A DNA stretch of 64,000 nt from Uranotaenia lowii. Lineage: Eukaryota; Arthropoda; Insecta; Diptera; Culicidae. The stretch covers positions 431,253,324 through 431,317,323 of the forward strand of contig NC_073692.1 in the NCBI RefSeq assembly GCF_029784155.1, read 5' to 3'. Made by a program: the position numbers and the translations under genes. A model generated the notes under the pieces. The model made no database searches. It saw only the letters and a list, made by a program, of their open reading frames with translations, and was not told the DNA's origin. Shown here piece after piece: positions 45,418 through 56,082 of this stretch (within the stretch, counting starts at the first letter, position 1; the number at the start of each line of letters is the position of its first letter).

Positions 45418-48400
45418 GAAAGGGCAATATGGTATGAAATGCCATATGAACATAAGCTAAGATACTACAGTACGTTCTAGAATTATCTGACTCAGCCATT
45501 TTTTCTCTTCCAATTGTTTTTTTAATGGTTTTATTTTTTTTGTGTTTTCAAGTCTGTTTTCTATTTCGGGTGGCTTTTCTTTTACCTAATTCATGTTTAT
45601 CACTTCTTTGCGACCCATGTGCGCGTGTGTGAAAACTTTCCAGAGTGCTGCGATTGGAAGAAAACCTGCGATAGTATGGCCATCGCATTGAATGAACTTT
45701 TTAGTTATTGTTTAAATAGTGCAATGAGCTTTAAAAGAAGTTTTTGGTTTCGTTATTCGTAGTTTCAAAAGTTTGTCAAATAAATGCTTTTTTACATTAC
45801 CATGAAATCTATGGAAAGGTTAAAGTGCGAAAGATTGCATGGAGTCCAAGAACACACTACTTTCTTGGATTTGTGCTCCCAACGTAAAAATCATAAAATC
45901 ATGGGACCGAATGATAATGTTATCCACGTTTCTTCCTCCTTGTGTTCCACAGCACTGCACAGTGGGCCCAGCCTTGTAAAGATGAGTAGTAAATGTGCTT
46001 TAACTTCTCATCGGCATGCTAACAAGATCTGGCCGCGTATGTAAGCACTAATTTTCAAATATTACCGGGATGTTCAATAGAAAACTTTCAAATATATAAA
46101 ACATTTTCTCGAAGTTCGAGAATGGTTTTGATTTCTGAAAAAAAAAAATAAAAGGAACTCTTTTATTTTCATTTTTTCCCATTCAGTTGAAGATTTGAAA
46201 TAAGTTTGAAGGAATTTTAATCTGAATAAAAGCAATTCGATAGCTTTGATTCAGTAGAATTTTCCAACCAAGTAGGCTCACAACACATATTAGAGAAATT
46301 TTAAGGCCTAAATGAAATGAAATATTTTCAAAATACATTTCAAAACGTTTTACAGTCTTCCACATAGGTTAAAATGAAAGCAAATATTAAATATCTAAAA
46401 TCCAAAAACATTGTTCAAACATACTGAAAAACAACTTATCTAAGACGTTGTATCTCTGAAACAAAACCAACTAGCTTAAAATCTGAACCTTTGATTTAAT
46501 ACAAATCAATGCTCAAAATTCATTGACTTTAGAGCTTCCAAACGCCATGTTGCCTAAACAAATTTGATGGAAAAAATCTGCCAAAGGACCGAAAAAAGGG
46601 CACCAAATTTTCTAAAATCAGTTTTCAAAGCATAGGCTGAAATGATGTTCCCAGCTGGGGTTTCAAACAAATGAAAACTTCTTTTTCATTTTTTAGTAAA
46701 ATTCATTAATAAGAAAAGCGTTTTGCATTCCCTTCCAAATTTTAAGCGTATTAAATTTTGCATTCGTCTGGGTTTTACTGTAATTTACTTCAGGATGTGG
46801 AAACGTTATATGTTAACAAGTTCAACCAAAATTGCTATTTTGTGAAATAAATCAGACAAAATGACCGTAAATGTTAATATGTAAAACTTTGAGCTCGTTC
46901 AACAATGCAAAGACAATATTCAATCAGCTATTTCTTAGCTTGTATAAATTTGTTCTGCATATCTTTTTTGCATTATCTAAATGCGTTTGACGCCTAAATC
47001 AAATGGAAGTCGCACGATATGTTACCACAACGCCACATTAAAATTTCTACAGGAAACGAATATATATTATTTGAACAAAAAAGATTTTACATTCGAATAA
47101 CCATTAAACAAATCTTATCTTCAACGTTCAAAATAAGAATCAACTGTGATGTTATGATTTTTCCATACAAATAAAATCAACAAAGCTGACTAACATCTGT
47201 CATAGGAAATACCTGATTGTCGTTTTTGCTTGAACATATTTTTTCGGAAAAATCCCTCCTGATTGTACGATTAAAAATAAAAGAAACACTTTTACAGTAG
47301 TTTTTCGATTTTATCACGGTCAAAAAAATTTTTACCGTGAATTTGGCGAAACTAAAAATTAAAGTGGAAAAAGTATTTTTATTGTCTTGAATCAATAATT
47401 TATAATGTTTAAAGTAGTGGAAACGTTTTGTATCAATTAATTTTGATCATAAGATTTAATTATCAAAAACTACTAAACTCAAAGGATCGATTCCAGTTGA
47501 AATTATTCTTCTCTAACAGACATTTTAAGATTTTTTCTTGAGATGAAACCATGTAGAATCTCCATTTGATTGTTTTCATCTAATTACAGTGAATTATTTA
47601 GTTTTTATGAAATTATAACAGTCGTTATCTCTTATTTCGATTTTGATGAAGAGTTCAAAGAAAAAAATTATCTTCTACAAATTTCAATATTTTTATCTTC
47701 CACCTTTGACTTCCTAAAAATTTCACCTTCTCGAAAACTATTTTGAAATTTGCTCAACTTAAACTTTTAAAGTGTGTTTCTCTAAATTAGATAATCCTTT
47801 GTTTTTCATATGTGGAAAAACAGAAATCTTAGTATTTTATACATATTTTAAGCTAAAGCTAATAGAATATCGTTTTAATCTTCCAAAATTATCAATTCAG
47901 ACAATATTAAAGGCTGTCTTTTCAGGATTGCGCAAGCTACCCTTTCAAATAAACAAATTCAACAAAAAAAAAACAGAGAAATTTATAGCTTTTCAAAAAC
48001 GTTTAAATTCACTCACACTGTTATATGATTCGTATAACCAAAAAAGTTTACTTTTTTAGAGCGGCTTACCAAGCACAAATAAAAACACTAGTATTAGACG
48101 TTAAAATACTTATGTCGATTATTACAAGTCTTGATAGAATGCAAATGACGATTTGAAAGACTATACAGCTAAAATATGCAGTTCAATGGTATTTTCATAT
48201 CATTGAATATTTATATACCATAACTTAAACCATAAAGATTATCATGAACAAAGACGCTCTACGCTTTTGAACGAAAATTAAGGTCCTGGAAATGGTTTCT
48301 GAATGATTTCTTAAAAAGCGTGATAAAATCGAAACAATAACCGAGATAAAATCGAGCGTGAATTTGGCGAGTATTGATAAAATCGAACAGTGATAAAATC

Positions 48401-48463
48401 GAGAAACTACTGTATTTAAAAAAATTAAAACCATCAAACGCATATTCCAGTCTGGTTATTCTA

Positions 48464-49246
48464 AGGTTACCAGATTGCCGGTTTTATCCAAGTTTGCCCT
48501 GAATTTAATAGAAAATATGGGAACAATCCCACTCGGCCCGTTTGCCCGGATTTCATTGAAAAGTGCTCGGATTTAGCTGGATTTATTCACTTCATTTGGA
48601 AATCAAACTAAAAAAAGTTTAATTCAATTTTTTAATTTATGCCTCAAAAACGAGATTTTTCAGCAAGTTTTTAAAAAATAATCATAAAAGGTTTTTTGAA
48701 GCTCTAAACAAGTTTGCCAAAATCATAGAAAAATCTATAATTTTACAGAGTTTTGAGCAAATTTTCATCACAGAATCTGTGTCACAGAATACATAAATTT
48801 TGGATATATTCACTAATTTCACAGATTTATTGAATTTGGAACGAATTTCTTAAATTAGAAATTTTATGTCATCATCAATTTTGGAAATATAATTTTGGTT
48901 TGGAAAATCATGATAAGATTGGTAATGCTAATTGTTTTTTCTAAAGTCAAATGTAAAAACGACTCATTTTTTCATGATTTTTCAAAGTTATTAATGTTGT
49001 GTCCATCACAGAATTTCTGGATGAAATCACAGAAAGTCAGAATTTTATTTCGCAAATACACAGAATTTATTTCGGCAACCTTGGCTCTCAATGCGATTTA
49101 AAATCTTCCAATGACTTTTGAAAAAAAAAATCATTTTTTTTTAATTTTTGTTGAGTACTTTCTGGATTTTGACAACATTTTGCCCAGGTTTCCACGTAAA
49201 ACTGCCCGGATTTGTCGGACACGTGCTGAAAAAAATCTGGCAACCT
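48464..49246. mobile_element. TA-flanked MITE with AGGTTRCCAGATT inverted repeats
   Basis: Left end AGGTTACCAGATTGCC and reversed right end AGGTTGCCAGATTTTT match over 12 of 13 bases; TA stands outside both ends (48462-48463, 49247-49248). The interior repeats GCCCGGATTT-type motifs. 783 bp, no transposase. Confidence 0.75.
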
Positions 49247-50370
49247 TAGGTTAGTCTAAGAATAGAGTTGCTAGAATTTCGGACTATTTTATCTCAAAAC
49301 CTAGCAAAATCCGGGCATTCGTTTCTAAAACAAAATTTCAGGAAAAAATCCAAAAATACTAAAAAACCACTAAAACGTAAATTTATCCAACTCATTAGCT
49401 GACTTCGAACCGTATTTCAGACTTTCAAAGAATCGTTCTTGTTTCTTGTTGTTTTAATTGAACCTTAAAAAATCGGATTTAGACGCAAAAAATCTAAATG
49501 CATTGTGTTTCAGTTTCAATTTGTTCTTAAATTCTGTAAACAAAGTAAATCCGGCAATAATCGAACTTTTTTCAGAAAAACATGGTCATTCGGACCAGGT
49601 CGGGCAAATCCGAGTAAAACCTGACAATTTGGCAAGCTTATCTCAGAAGCTTCCTACAATCTCAGAAGCTTCTAAGGAAGACGAGGGAAATTTTGTCTTA
49701 CGGGTTTTTTGGCTTATCCAATTGAATCTTTAACTTATAATTTTTCAGATTGATGGCTTTCATCACTGTCCGATTAAATGTTCAAATGATTCCCAGATTT
49801 CACCAAATGGAAGAACATTTATATGATTCAAATTATCCCGTGTAATCGAAAAGTTATTCTTCCGGATTTTTCAGTCAACTACACAAAACAGACAAAAGTG
49901 TTCACCTGCCTGAGTTTGCACTGCGATAAACCAAATGAAATGCAGTCATCGATTCACACTGTTTTTTTTTTCAAACTCTCCCCATTCTTGCAAGATTGCC
50001 CATAAAAAACAACACTCTATTTAACGTCGTCGTGGTCGTGGTCCAAAATGCTGGGATGCTGTATGAATCGAAAATCAGGCATCAACATTCATTGTGTCTC
50101 ATCTTCGCTCAATCATTCATGTTCTGTTCATTCATATGCGCCGCGCCATTCGTTCGTTTTGGACTTTCAATTTCATCATCAGTTTTTCTACCGTCATCCA
50201 TTTCGCGACTATTATTGGCTCTGCCCGGAACAATTGGCCATTCAAATAAAGATTGAAACTGTCGATTCAGTGTTAATTATTTGATTTAATTATTGAAATT
50301 TTTATTCGTCCAGCAAGTTTGGTCCTTGTCCTGGTATTGAGAAATGAACGAACGAATGCCGGCGACAAAC
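49247..50370. other. Second CCGGGC-type fragment, otherwise nothing supported
   Basis: From about 49262 (GTTGCTAGAATTTCGGACT) to about 49635 (GACAATTTGGCAAG) the sequence resembles the adjacent MITE family. From 50000 on the base composition becomes richer in GC, with many ATTCATT motifs. Confidence 0.4.
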
Positions 50371-50458
50371 CTTCCGGATGCTGGCCGTCCCAACTTTGAC
50401 GTGATGCACACGGAAATCGTCATCTCGTTCTCGTTCTCGCATCGCTTGACTTGAACGA
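50371..50458 (-). CDS. pdm3: Tentative first coding exon of pdm3
   Basis: On the minus strand a pyrimidine-rich acceptor (ATTTTCTCAATTCAG) is followed 16 nt later by an ATG at 50442 and 24 codons reading MRERERDDDFRVHHVKVG and TASIRK, then AAG followed by GTTTGT. The exon ends in phase 0, which is exactly what the exon at 41130 needs; the junction would read SIRK-DRERSDN. The donor is weak but of a type used elsewhere in this gene (GTTAGT at 40481). The 9.2-kb intron is in the range of the others. Against it: no homologue could be compared and the match rests on one phase and two splice sites. Confidence 0.35.
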
Positions 50459-51868
50459 CTGAATTGAGAAAATATTATGAGAGGTAAAAAACAACTCCTC
50501 TGAACATTATTCATTATTATCGTTACTTTTGTGCATTGTGTGTTTTTTTTGGCTTTATGCTCTCGATACTTTATTCAGAATGGCACTGCAGCACAGAGTA
50601 GGAGATTTTTGGTACTGGTCGTACGTACTTACTACTTTTGTTCTGTGAGAATCGATGGATATTTGGGAACGTCAGTCCAGCCACTGAATTTTTTCCCACT
50701 CACAAAACTACCTACCAATCAGTGTCATTGCATACACTTCACCTTCGTTGGCGAATCATCATTCAGTCAAAACTTTCAATCATTGTTTCACGTGGTCGAT
50801 TTTTAGAGAGCGTGCACTCGCTACTTTACTAGAACACAAAGCCTGGCCTGGACCCATCCATCAGTCTTTGCCTTTCTATGATCGGCAAAAATGTGGAGCT
50901 CATGTAACGTTCAATCCCATTTTTCGACACAAACGGATCAAATGAATGTACAAATGAATGACCGAGTGTAGGAACAAACAACAGCATCCAACAATCAGCT
51001 ACGAGAGAAAGAAAAAAAAGTTCCGAAGCTGGAAATCAAACTGTATCAAGTGGCTCTATGCCCGGAATCGATCCCCCACATCCGGCATTTTGGATCTCCG
51101 CTGCGCGACAATGCAGTCAGAAATTATTTGCTTTTTGCATCATCATCGTCAAGCTAACCGAATTTTGCTATTTTCTCTTCAAATTTCGGAGGTTGACTCT
51201 ATTGACAGCAACCAGCATAAAAAAAGACCCTGGAACCCGATATTTTGAACCTGGCTCTGGTGTGGGTGGGCTGCAGCAGTTTTCCTTTGTTTCTCGTGCT
51301 GATGCTTATGTTGCAGCATCCGTTTTTCCCTCAAGAGAAAATCGCGTTTGACTAGGACTCCGGAATTGAATTCTCCATGCCCGATTCTATCCATATTGGA
51401 CTGACATCCATAGGCACACACAGATTTCAATTCTAATTTGGTGCAGTAATTTGGAAGCAATGTTTGAACAATTAAGCAGCTTTGTAGTTCACTAATCAAT
51501 CGATGTGTGAATTGGATTCTATTTTTTTCCGAAGTTGTCTCGAATCATTCATTTTCTCCCGTAAAAATTACTCCTTTTGTTGTGACAGTAGGCAGAAAAA
51601 AAAATCGAGATAAAAACGATGCTGTCATTGATTTTGTTTGATCGACATTTAGTAGTTTGTATACTAGAAAGGATAAAATCCTCATGATTGGCGCATTCGT
51701 AAATTGGATATTAGTTTAGTCTATCGAAATTGGATTTCTAAGAATTTAAAAAGAATTTACAATTCAATATCATCATTTTTTTACTACATTTCTACAACAA
51801 TTATACCTCAGATACAAAAGACAATAAATATTATTTTTTAGTAAAAATCTATCGACTGGGTAATGAAT
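50459..51868. other. GC-richer upstream region; possible pdm3 5' region
   Basis: Base composition is less AT-biased than the neighbouring introns and many short frames are open on both strands, none with domain features. It could hold 5' UTR or regulatory sequence of pdm3; nothing specific is supported. Confidence 0.3.
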
Positions 51869-51928
51869 AAATTGATTTTCGGCGATTTCAGTCACAAAAA
51901 AATCTTAAAACGATTTTTATTTCTTCAT

Positions 51929-51964
51929 CCGACGTTTCGGCATTTATTATGATTTTTTCAAGGA
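51929..51964 (-). ncRNA. Decayed hammerhead-like motif, left arm copy
   Basis: On the minus strand: CCTTGAAAAAATCAT, then ATGCCGAAACGTCGG. It is the inverted partner of the motif at 54004-54040, but two bases of the stem II 5' side differ, so this copy pairs worse. Confidence 0.45.
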
Positions 51965-52178
51965 GTCTATTAATATAACATAATTAATTATGTGTTTAAA
52001 AAGGTGTTACAATATATGGTGTACTTACTGAAATTTCTCGTTTTAATTGTTCAAAAAGTTTTTTGAATCTGCTAAACTCTCTAATCGGGAAATGTAAGTC
52101 CAGTTGTCTGTGGTGTATAACAAAATATATAAAGTTTAGTTTTCTACTTGCATGCAATCTTCCTTGAAATCTGTTGTA

Positions 52179-53044
52179 CAGTCCCCCCACAATCATGGGT
52201 CACACACAATCATTAGTCACCGAGCATTTGAACAGCTGATTGCCGCTGAACTGAATGAAATTATTTTATATTATATTTTTTTAATTTATCGATAGCATCA
52301 TCAAAATGCATTAAAAATATTATGTGTGCGCTTGATAACAGAAAATCGCTGTTTGAATAGTTTTTGTCATACGTTAACTATTACCTGTTGAACTATCGCA
52401 CAAATTTCCAATGTTATAAGGTTGACATCTTGAACCGTTAAGCCCCTTATGCGGGTATTTCAAAAATTCCAACAAAATAAATAGGTCTCATATAAGCACA
52501 AAGGACGAGTTAACATTTTACAAAAGAAACAGACCGAATAAATTGCGCAATTTAAATAATATTTGCAAAATAAAATTGACCCATAATTGTTACAGCATCT
52601 ACCAAATTGCACACAATCATGGGTCGCTTTTTTGCTAGCAAAGCAAAACATTTCTTGGTTGCTATAGCTCTACTAAAATGCCCCTGGAATTTATACTATC
52701 AAAGAATGCCCCTGAATGTTTGCCGGAAACATGATGATTTCCATGTTGATTTTCGGGTGTTGCCATGGACTTCTATGTGACTAGTAATTGTGAGCAATTT
52801 GACTAATAATTGTTACGGTCTTCAATATTGACCCATAATTGTGGTTTTGAAAAACGTTCACTGTTTCGGTAAAATATGTAATTTTTAAACAAGATTTCAA
52901 TGATAAACATATTTGAACTCAAAGAGGAAGCATTTAATGACTGAAATTCATGCAATGCTTGATATTTGGTCTACTAACACCCGAATAAACGAACATTCTG
53001 TGGTGGAGGGATGCGTTAAGTGACTAATGATTGTGGGGGGACTG
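52179..53044. mobile_element. TA-flanked MITE inserted in the Penelope-like element
   Basis: Ends CAGTCCCCCCACAATCAT and its reverse complement; TA at 52177-52178 and 53045-53046. The uninterrupted right arm of the Penelope-like palindrome gives the empty site: AGTAAGTAGAACAGATT there against AGTAAGTA, element, CAACAGATT here. 866 bp; CCATAATTG motifs repeat inside; no transposase. Confidence 0.9.
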
Positions 53045-53249
53045 TACTTACTATTGATCTGGTTGAGATGGATATAACACTTTGCAACTTTTGAAAACGA
53101 AAACGGATGTAAAATGATTTGCACTATTTTGGATGTTGTTTTCCACCTAGCCACTACTGATGTTTGTTGTATTTTGTGTGTTCGATGTATTATTATGTGT
53201 ATTGGTGTGTTTTTGTTTGTTTTTGATGGAGTTGAAAATGCCGGCATAG

Positions 53250-53687
53250 ATGACACTGAGCCCGAAAACGATTTCTAAAAGGAAGCAGATTTTTACGAAA
53301 GTAAAAGATCCGGTACACCAGGACGATTTTTTGAACGTCGTTTACTCGATACCTTGCAATGACTGCGATTCTCAATACATTGGAATGACAACAAACACAC
53401 TTAAGAAGAGGATTGACGGACACAAATCGAACAGCATAAAACACGATCACTCCTTTGATTGTAACATCACGAGGATAATTGATCGTCACAATTTAACTTC
53501 CGGTCTACAAATAGAAATGTGTCACATCGCGAGGAATGGCAACACGGTCAATGAGAAGACTGATACTGAAGGGCTCAGTGTTATCTATGCCGGCATTTTC
53601 AACTCAATCAAAAACAAACAAAAACACATCAATACACATAATAATACATCAAACACACAAAACACAACAAACATCAGTAGTGGCTAG
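53250..53687 (+). CDS. GIY-YIG endonuclease fragment of a Penelope-like element
   Basis: The frame encodes VVYSIPCNDCDSQYIGMTTN and TLKKRIDGHKSN, the Penelope version of the GIY-YIG nuclease: Tyr of the first motif, CxxC, YIG, and the catalytic Arg in KKRIDGH. Downstream come CNITRIIDRHNLTSGLQIEM and EKTDTEGLSVIYAGIFNSI, then an Asn/Thr-rich tail to the TAG. The reverse transcriptase that normally precedes the nuclease is missing; the frame simply opens at the edge of the left inverted arm, and the recorded start is not a real start. The last 48 codons or so also exist reversed in the left arm. Confidence 0.85.
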   Translation: MTLSPKTISKRKQIFTKVKDPVHQDDFLNVVYSIPCNDCDSQYIGMTTNTLKKRIDGHKSNSIKHDHSFDCNITRIIDRHNLTSGLQIEMCHIARNGNTVNEKTDTEGLSVIYAGIFNSIKNKQKHINTHNNTSNTQNTTNISSG

Positions 53688-54003
53688 GTGAAAACAACAT
53701 CCAAAACAGTGAAAATTATTTTTATATCCGTTTTCGTTTTCAAAACTTTCAAAGTGTTATATCCATCTCAACCAGATCAATAGTAAGTAGAACAGATTCC
53801 AAGGAAGATTGCATGCAAGTAGAAAGCTCAACTTTTAATATTTTTGTTATACACCACAGACAACTGGACTTACATTTCCCGATAAGACAGTTTAGCAGAT
53901 TCAAAAAACTTTTTGAACAATTAAAACGAGAAATTTCAGTAAGTACACCATATATTGTAACATCTTTTTAAACACATCATTAATTATGTTATATTAATAG
54001 ACT

Positions 54004-54040
54004 CCTTGAAAAAGGCATAATAAATGCCGAAACGTCGGAT
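54004..54040 (+). ncRNA. Hammerhead-ribozyme-like motif of the Penelope-like element
   Basis: Order: CCTTGAAAAA, stem II GGCAT / ATGCC around AATAA, then CGAAAC and GTC followed by GG. The CGAAAC and GUC parts of a minimal type I hammerhead are intact; the CUGAUGA box reads UUGAAAA, with the catalytic G replaced, so it is probably inactive. Hammerheads of this form are known in Penelope-like elements. Confidence 0.55.
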
Positions 54041-54099
54041 GAAGAAATGAAAATCGTTTTAAGGTTTTTACGTGACTGAAATCGCCAAAAATCAATTTT

Positions 54100-56082
54100 T
54101 TCGATATTATTTTTTTCTAACCAAGAATGATTTCACCTATAACATTTAAAGGACACAATTTCATCGTTGAAAAATTCGAAATAACTTGAACTTAAGAGAC
54201 CATCAATTTTTGAGCCTATGTTTTAAAATCAGCAATTGGAAGAATTTGACAATGTTATTGAAAAATTTGATCTGAACCAAAAAATGCTGTGTTTTCACCA
54301 AAAACATTGCTGTTTAGCTGTATTTTTTAAATATCCGTTAATTTCATTGAAAAGTCATGTCAAAATTCTTTTGAGATCTTTACAAATAAGAAATCCAAGA
54401 TAAATACTGACTCTGATTTTTTTTTGATTAGAATTACAAATGCACACAATGAAAACAAAATTAAGTGCATTTTTTTTAAATATTCCAATCTACGACACAA
54501 ATTCTGTGACGAAAATTTACTGAAAAACTATTTAAAGATTTTTTGTGGCAATCTTCCAATCAACTCGTTTAAAAAATTCAAATCTATCAGTTTTGAAAAA
54601 AAAAATTAATCATTAATGATAAACAACAACAAAACACCAAAAAGTTTTTTAGACTCTTTATAATCTTCTAACTCAAAGCAGGATTCATATTTTCCTTATA
54701 TTTTCTGGTTTTAGACACAAAATAAAATTTTCTTATGTATGGCAAATTCATAGGAATAATCAATCAATCATAAAAGCTTCTTTTTTTCAAGTTTCAGAAC
54801 GTTCAACGTTTAAGGAACAACTTTGATGAAGACAGAAAAACGATTCGCTTTGTGCTGTAAATTGCTGCTGTTTGATTTACCTGTGAACACGCTTATTTGG
54901 AATAAAATGGATACAGGGAGAATTTGTTGACAAATCTTAATAACATAAGTTGTAGGGTGGATTGGCAACGCTGTTTTTAATAAGTTTTGCTTGCTCGGAG
55001 TGCGTAGATATTTGATGATTTCCTATGTGAAGTTCGGTTAGAAACATTAGTGATGTGATAAACTAAGTGATGAACATGATAAGAAGTTGATCTACATTGA
55101 AAGTTTCATGATAAAACGGTTTTGAAAGGAAAAAAAATCGGATATTTTTACAAAGCGGAAAACTTTAAAAGAATCTGCTTTCCCCTCCGTTCCTAATCCG
55201 ATCGTTTAAAGTGTTTCCGAAAATATCTTTTTTTTGTTTAAACGAGCGAAACGGAAATTCTTCTGAAAAAAATATACCACTCGTTGCAACGTTACAAAAT
55301 TCGAGAATAGACCCAAATGTTGCTTTGCTTCCTCAGCGTGCAGAATTGGAAAATAAGGAATCTAAACTAAAGCCTTACATTAAAAGTGCGGCAGACTGAA
55401 TTTCTCACCGATTTGGCAGCACTGAAAAAGCTTCTGTAATCTTTCAACACTGCCAATAACGTAAACATTTGCATGACTTCTTTTTGATGTGCAGCTGTGT
55501 CGCAGATTGTGAAGTTGATTTTCGTTTTGTGAATATTATTTAATTTGTTCTCCGTTGTGTCAATTGTTAAAATAAAAATGAAATGCTTCTTTCCGTTTTG
55601 CTCCTATGAATTATCTCTGCATTCTTGATTAATTTCAATTAAAAAAAATGAAAGTCACAGTCACACAGATTACAACACTTCCCACGAATTTGAAATGGTA
55701 AAAATGGTTATGCTCAATCGGAACGACTTTTGACAGTTCGATCGGAACTCCGCGGTGACAGTCTGCCGCACTTTTATTTTAGGGCTTAAATCTAAACAGG
55801 AATCGCGAAATGTCAAAAACAGTGAGATCAGGCAGTGCGCAAATCGACCTATACATAAGTTGTCATCATGCACGCTAAACTCAGCCAACAAAGCTTGTGG
55901 TTATGAGTTACCCTGCAGTGTTGGCAGTTTATTCTGGGTGGAAAGTCCAAAATATGATGGTATTCACTTAGGGTAAGTGACAAGATTCTAATCGCTACTA
56001 ACTGAACTGAGTAAACGGTGTCTCATTTCATTGAATTAAACAAATTTAAACATTTTCGGCAAACATACGTATGTTACTTCTT
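54100..56082. other. No gene supported; short inverted repeat
   Basis: A 21-bp core TAAAAGTGCGGCAGACTG lies at about 55381 and inverted at 55759-55777, with weaker matches to about 50 bp. Short frames at 54424, 55211 and 55670 have no features. Confidence 0.35.

Larger units (their letters stand above)
41535..48463. other. Long region upstream of the exon at 41130; repeat fragments, no gene supported
   Basis: AT-rich. It contains a tRNA-like SINE copy (43276-43370), coding-like fragments (45069-45417), a CCGGTCCGG-type fragment near 42600, and a possible old element from a GCCCAGCAAAAAA end near 43795 to an inverted TTTGCTGTGTGA near 44980. Short frames elsewhere have no features. Confidence 0.4.
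51869..54099 (+). mobile_element. Penelope-like element in inverted-repeat arrangement
   Basis: The right half (53250-54099) reads GIY-YIG endonuclease, C-terminus, 3' UTR and a hammerhead-like motif. The left half is a reverse-complement copy of the last part: 51869-52178 plus 53045-53265, interrupted by a MITE. Without the MITE the arms are about 530 bp each around a 300-bp loop holding the endonuclease core. Penelope-like elements are retroelements with a reverse transcriptase plus GIY-YIG nuclease, often found as 5'-truncated copies with inverted or tandem partial copies and with hammerhead ribozymes in the flanking repeats; this layout fits. The reverse transcriptase is absent, so the copy is dead. 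Confidence 0.85.

Noticed and set aside
52948..53256. Minus-strand frame of 102 codons
   Set aside because: It is the reversed left arm of the Penelope-like palindrome plus MITE sequence; not an independent gene.
55575..55630. Short frame beginning MKCFFPFC as a THAP domain start
   Set aside because: Only the first Cys pair is suggested; the frame stops after 16 codons and no tryptophan or C-X2-H follows.
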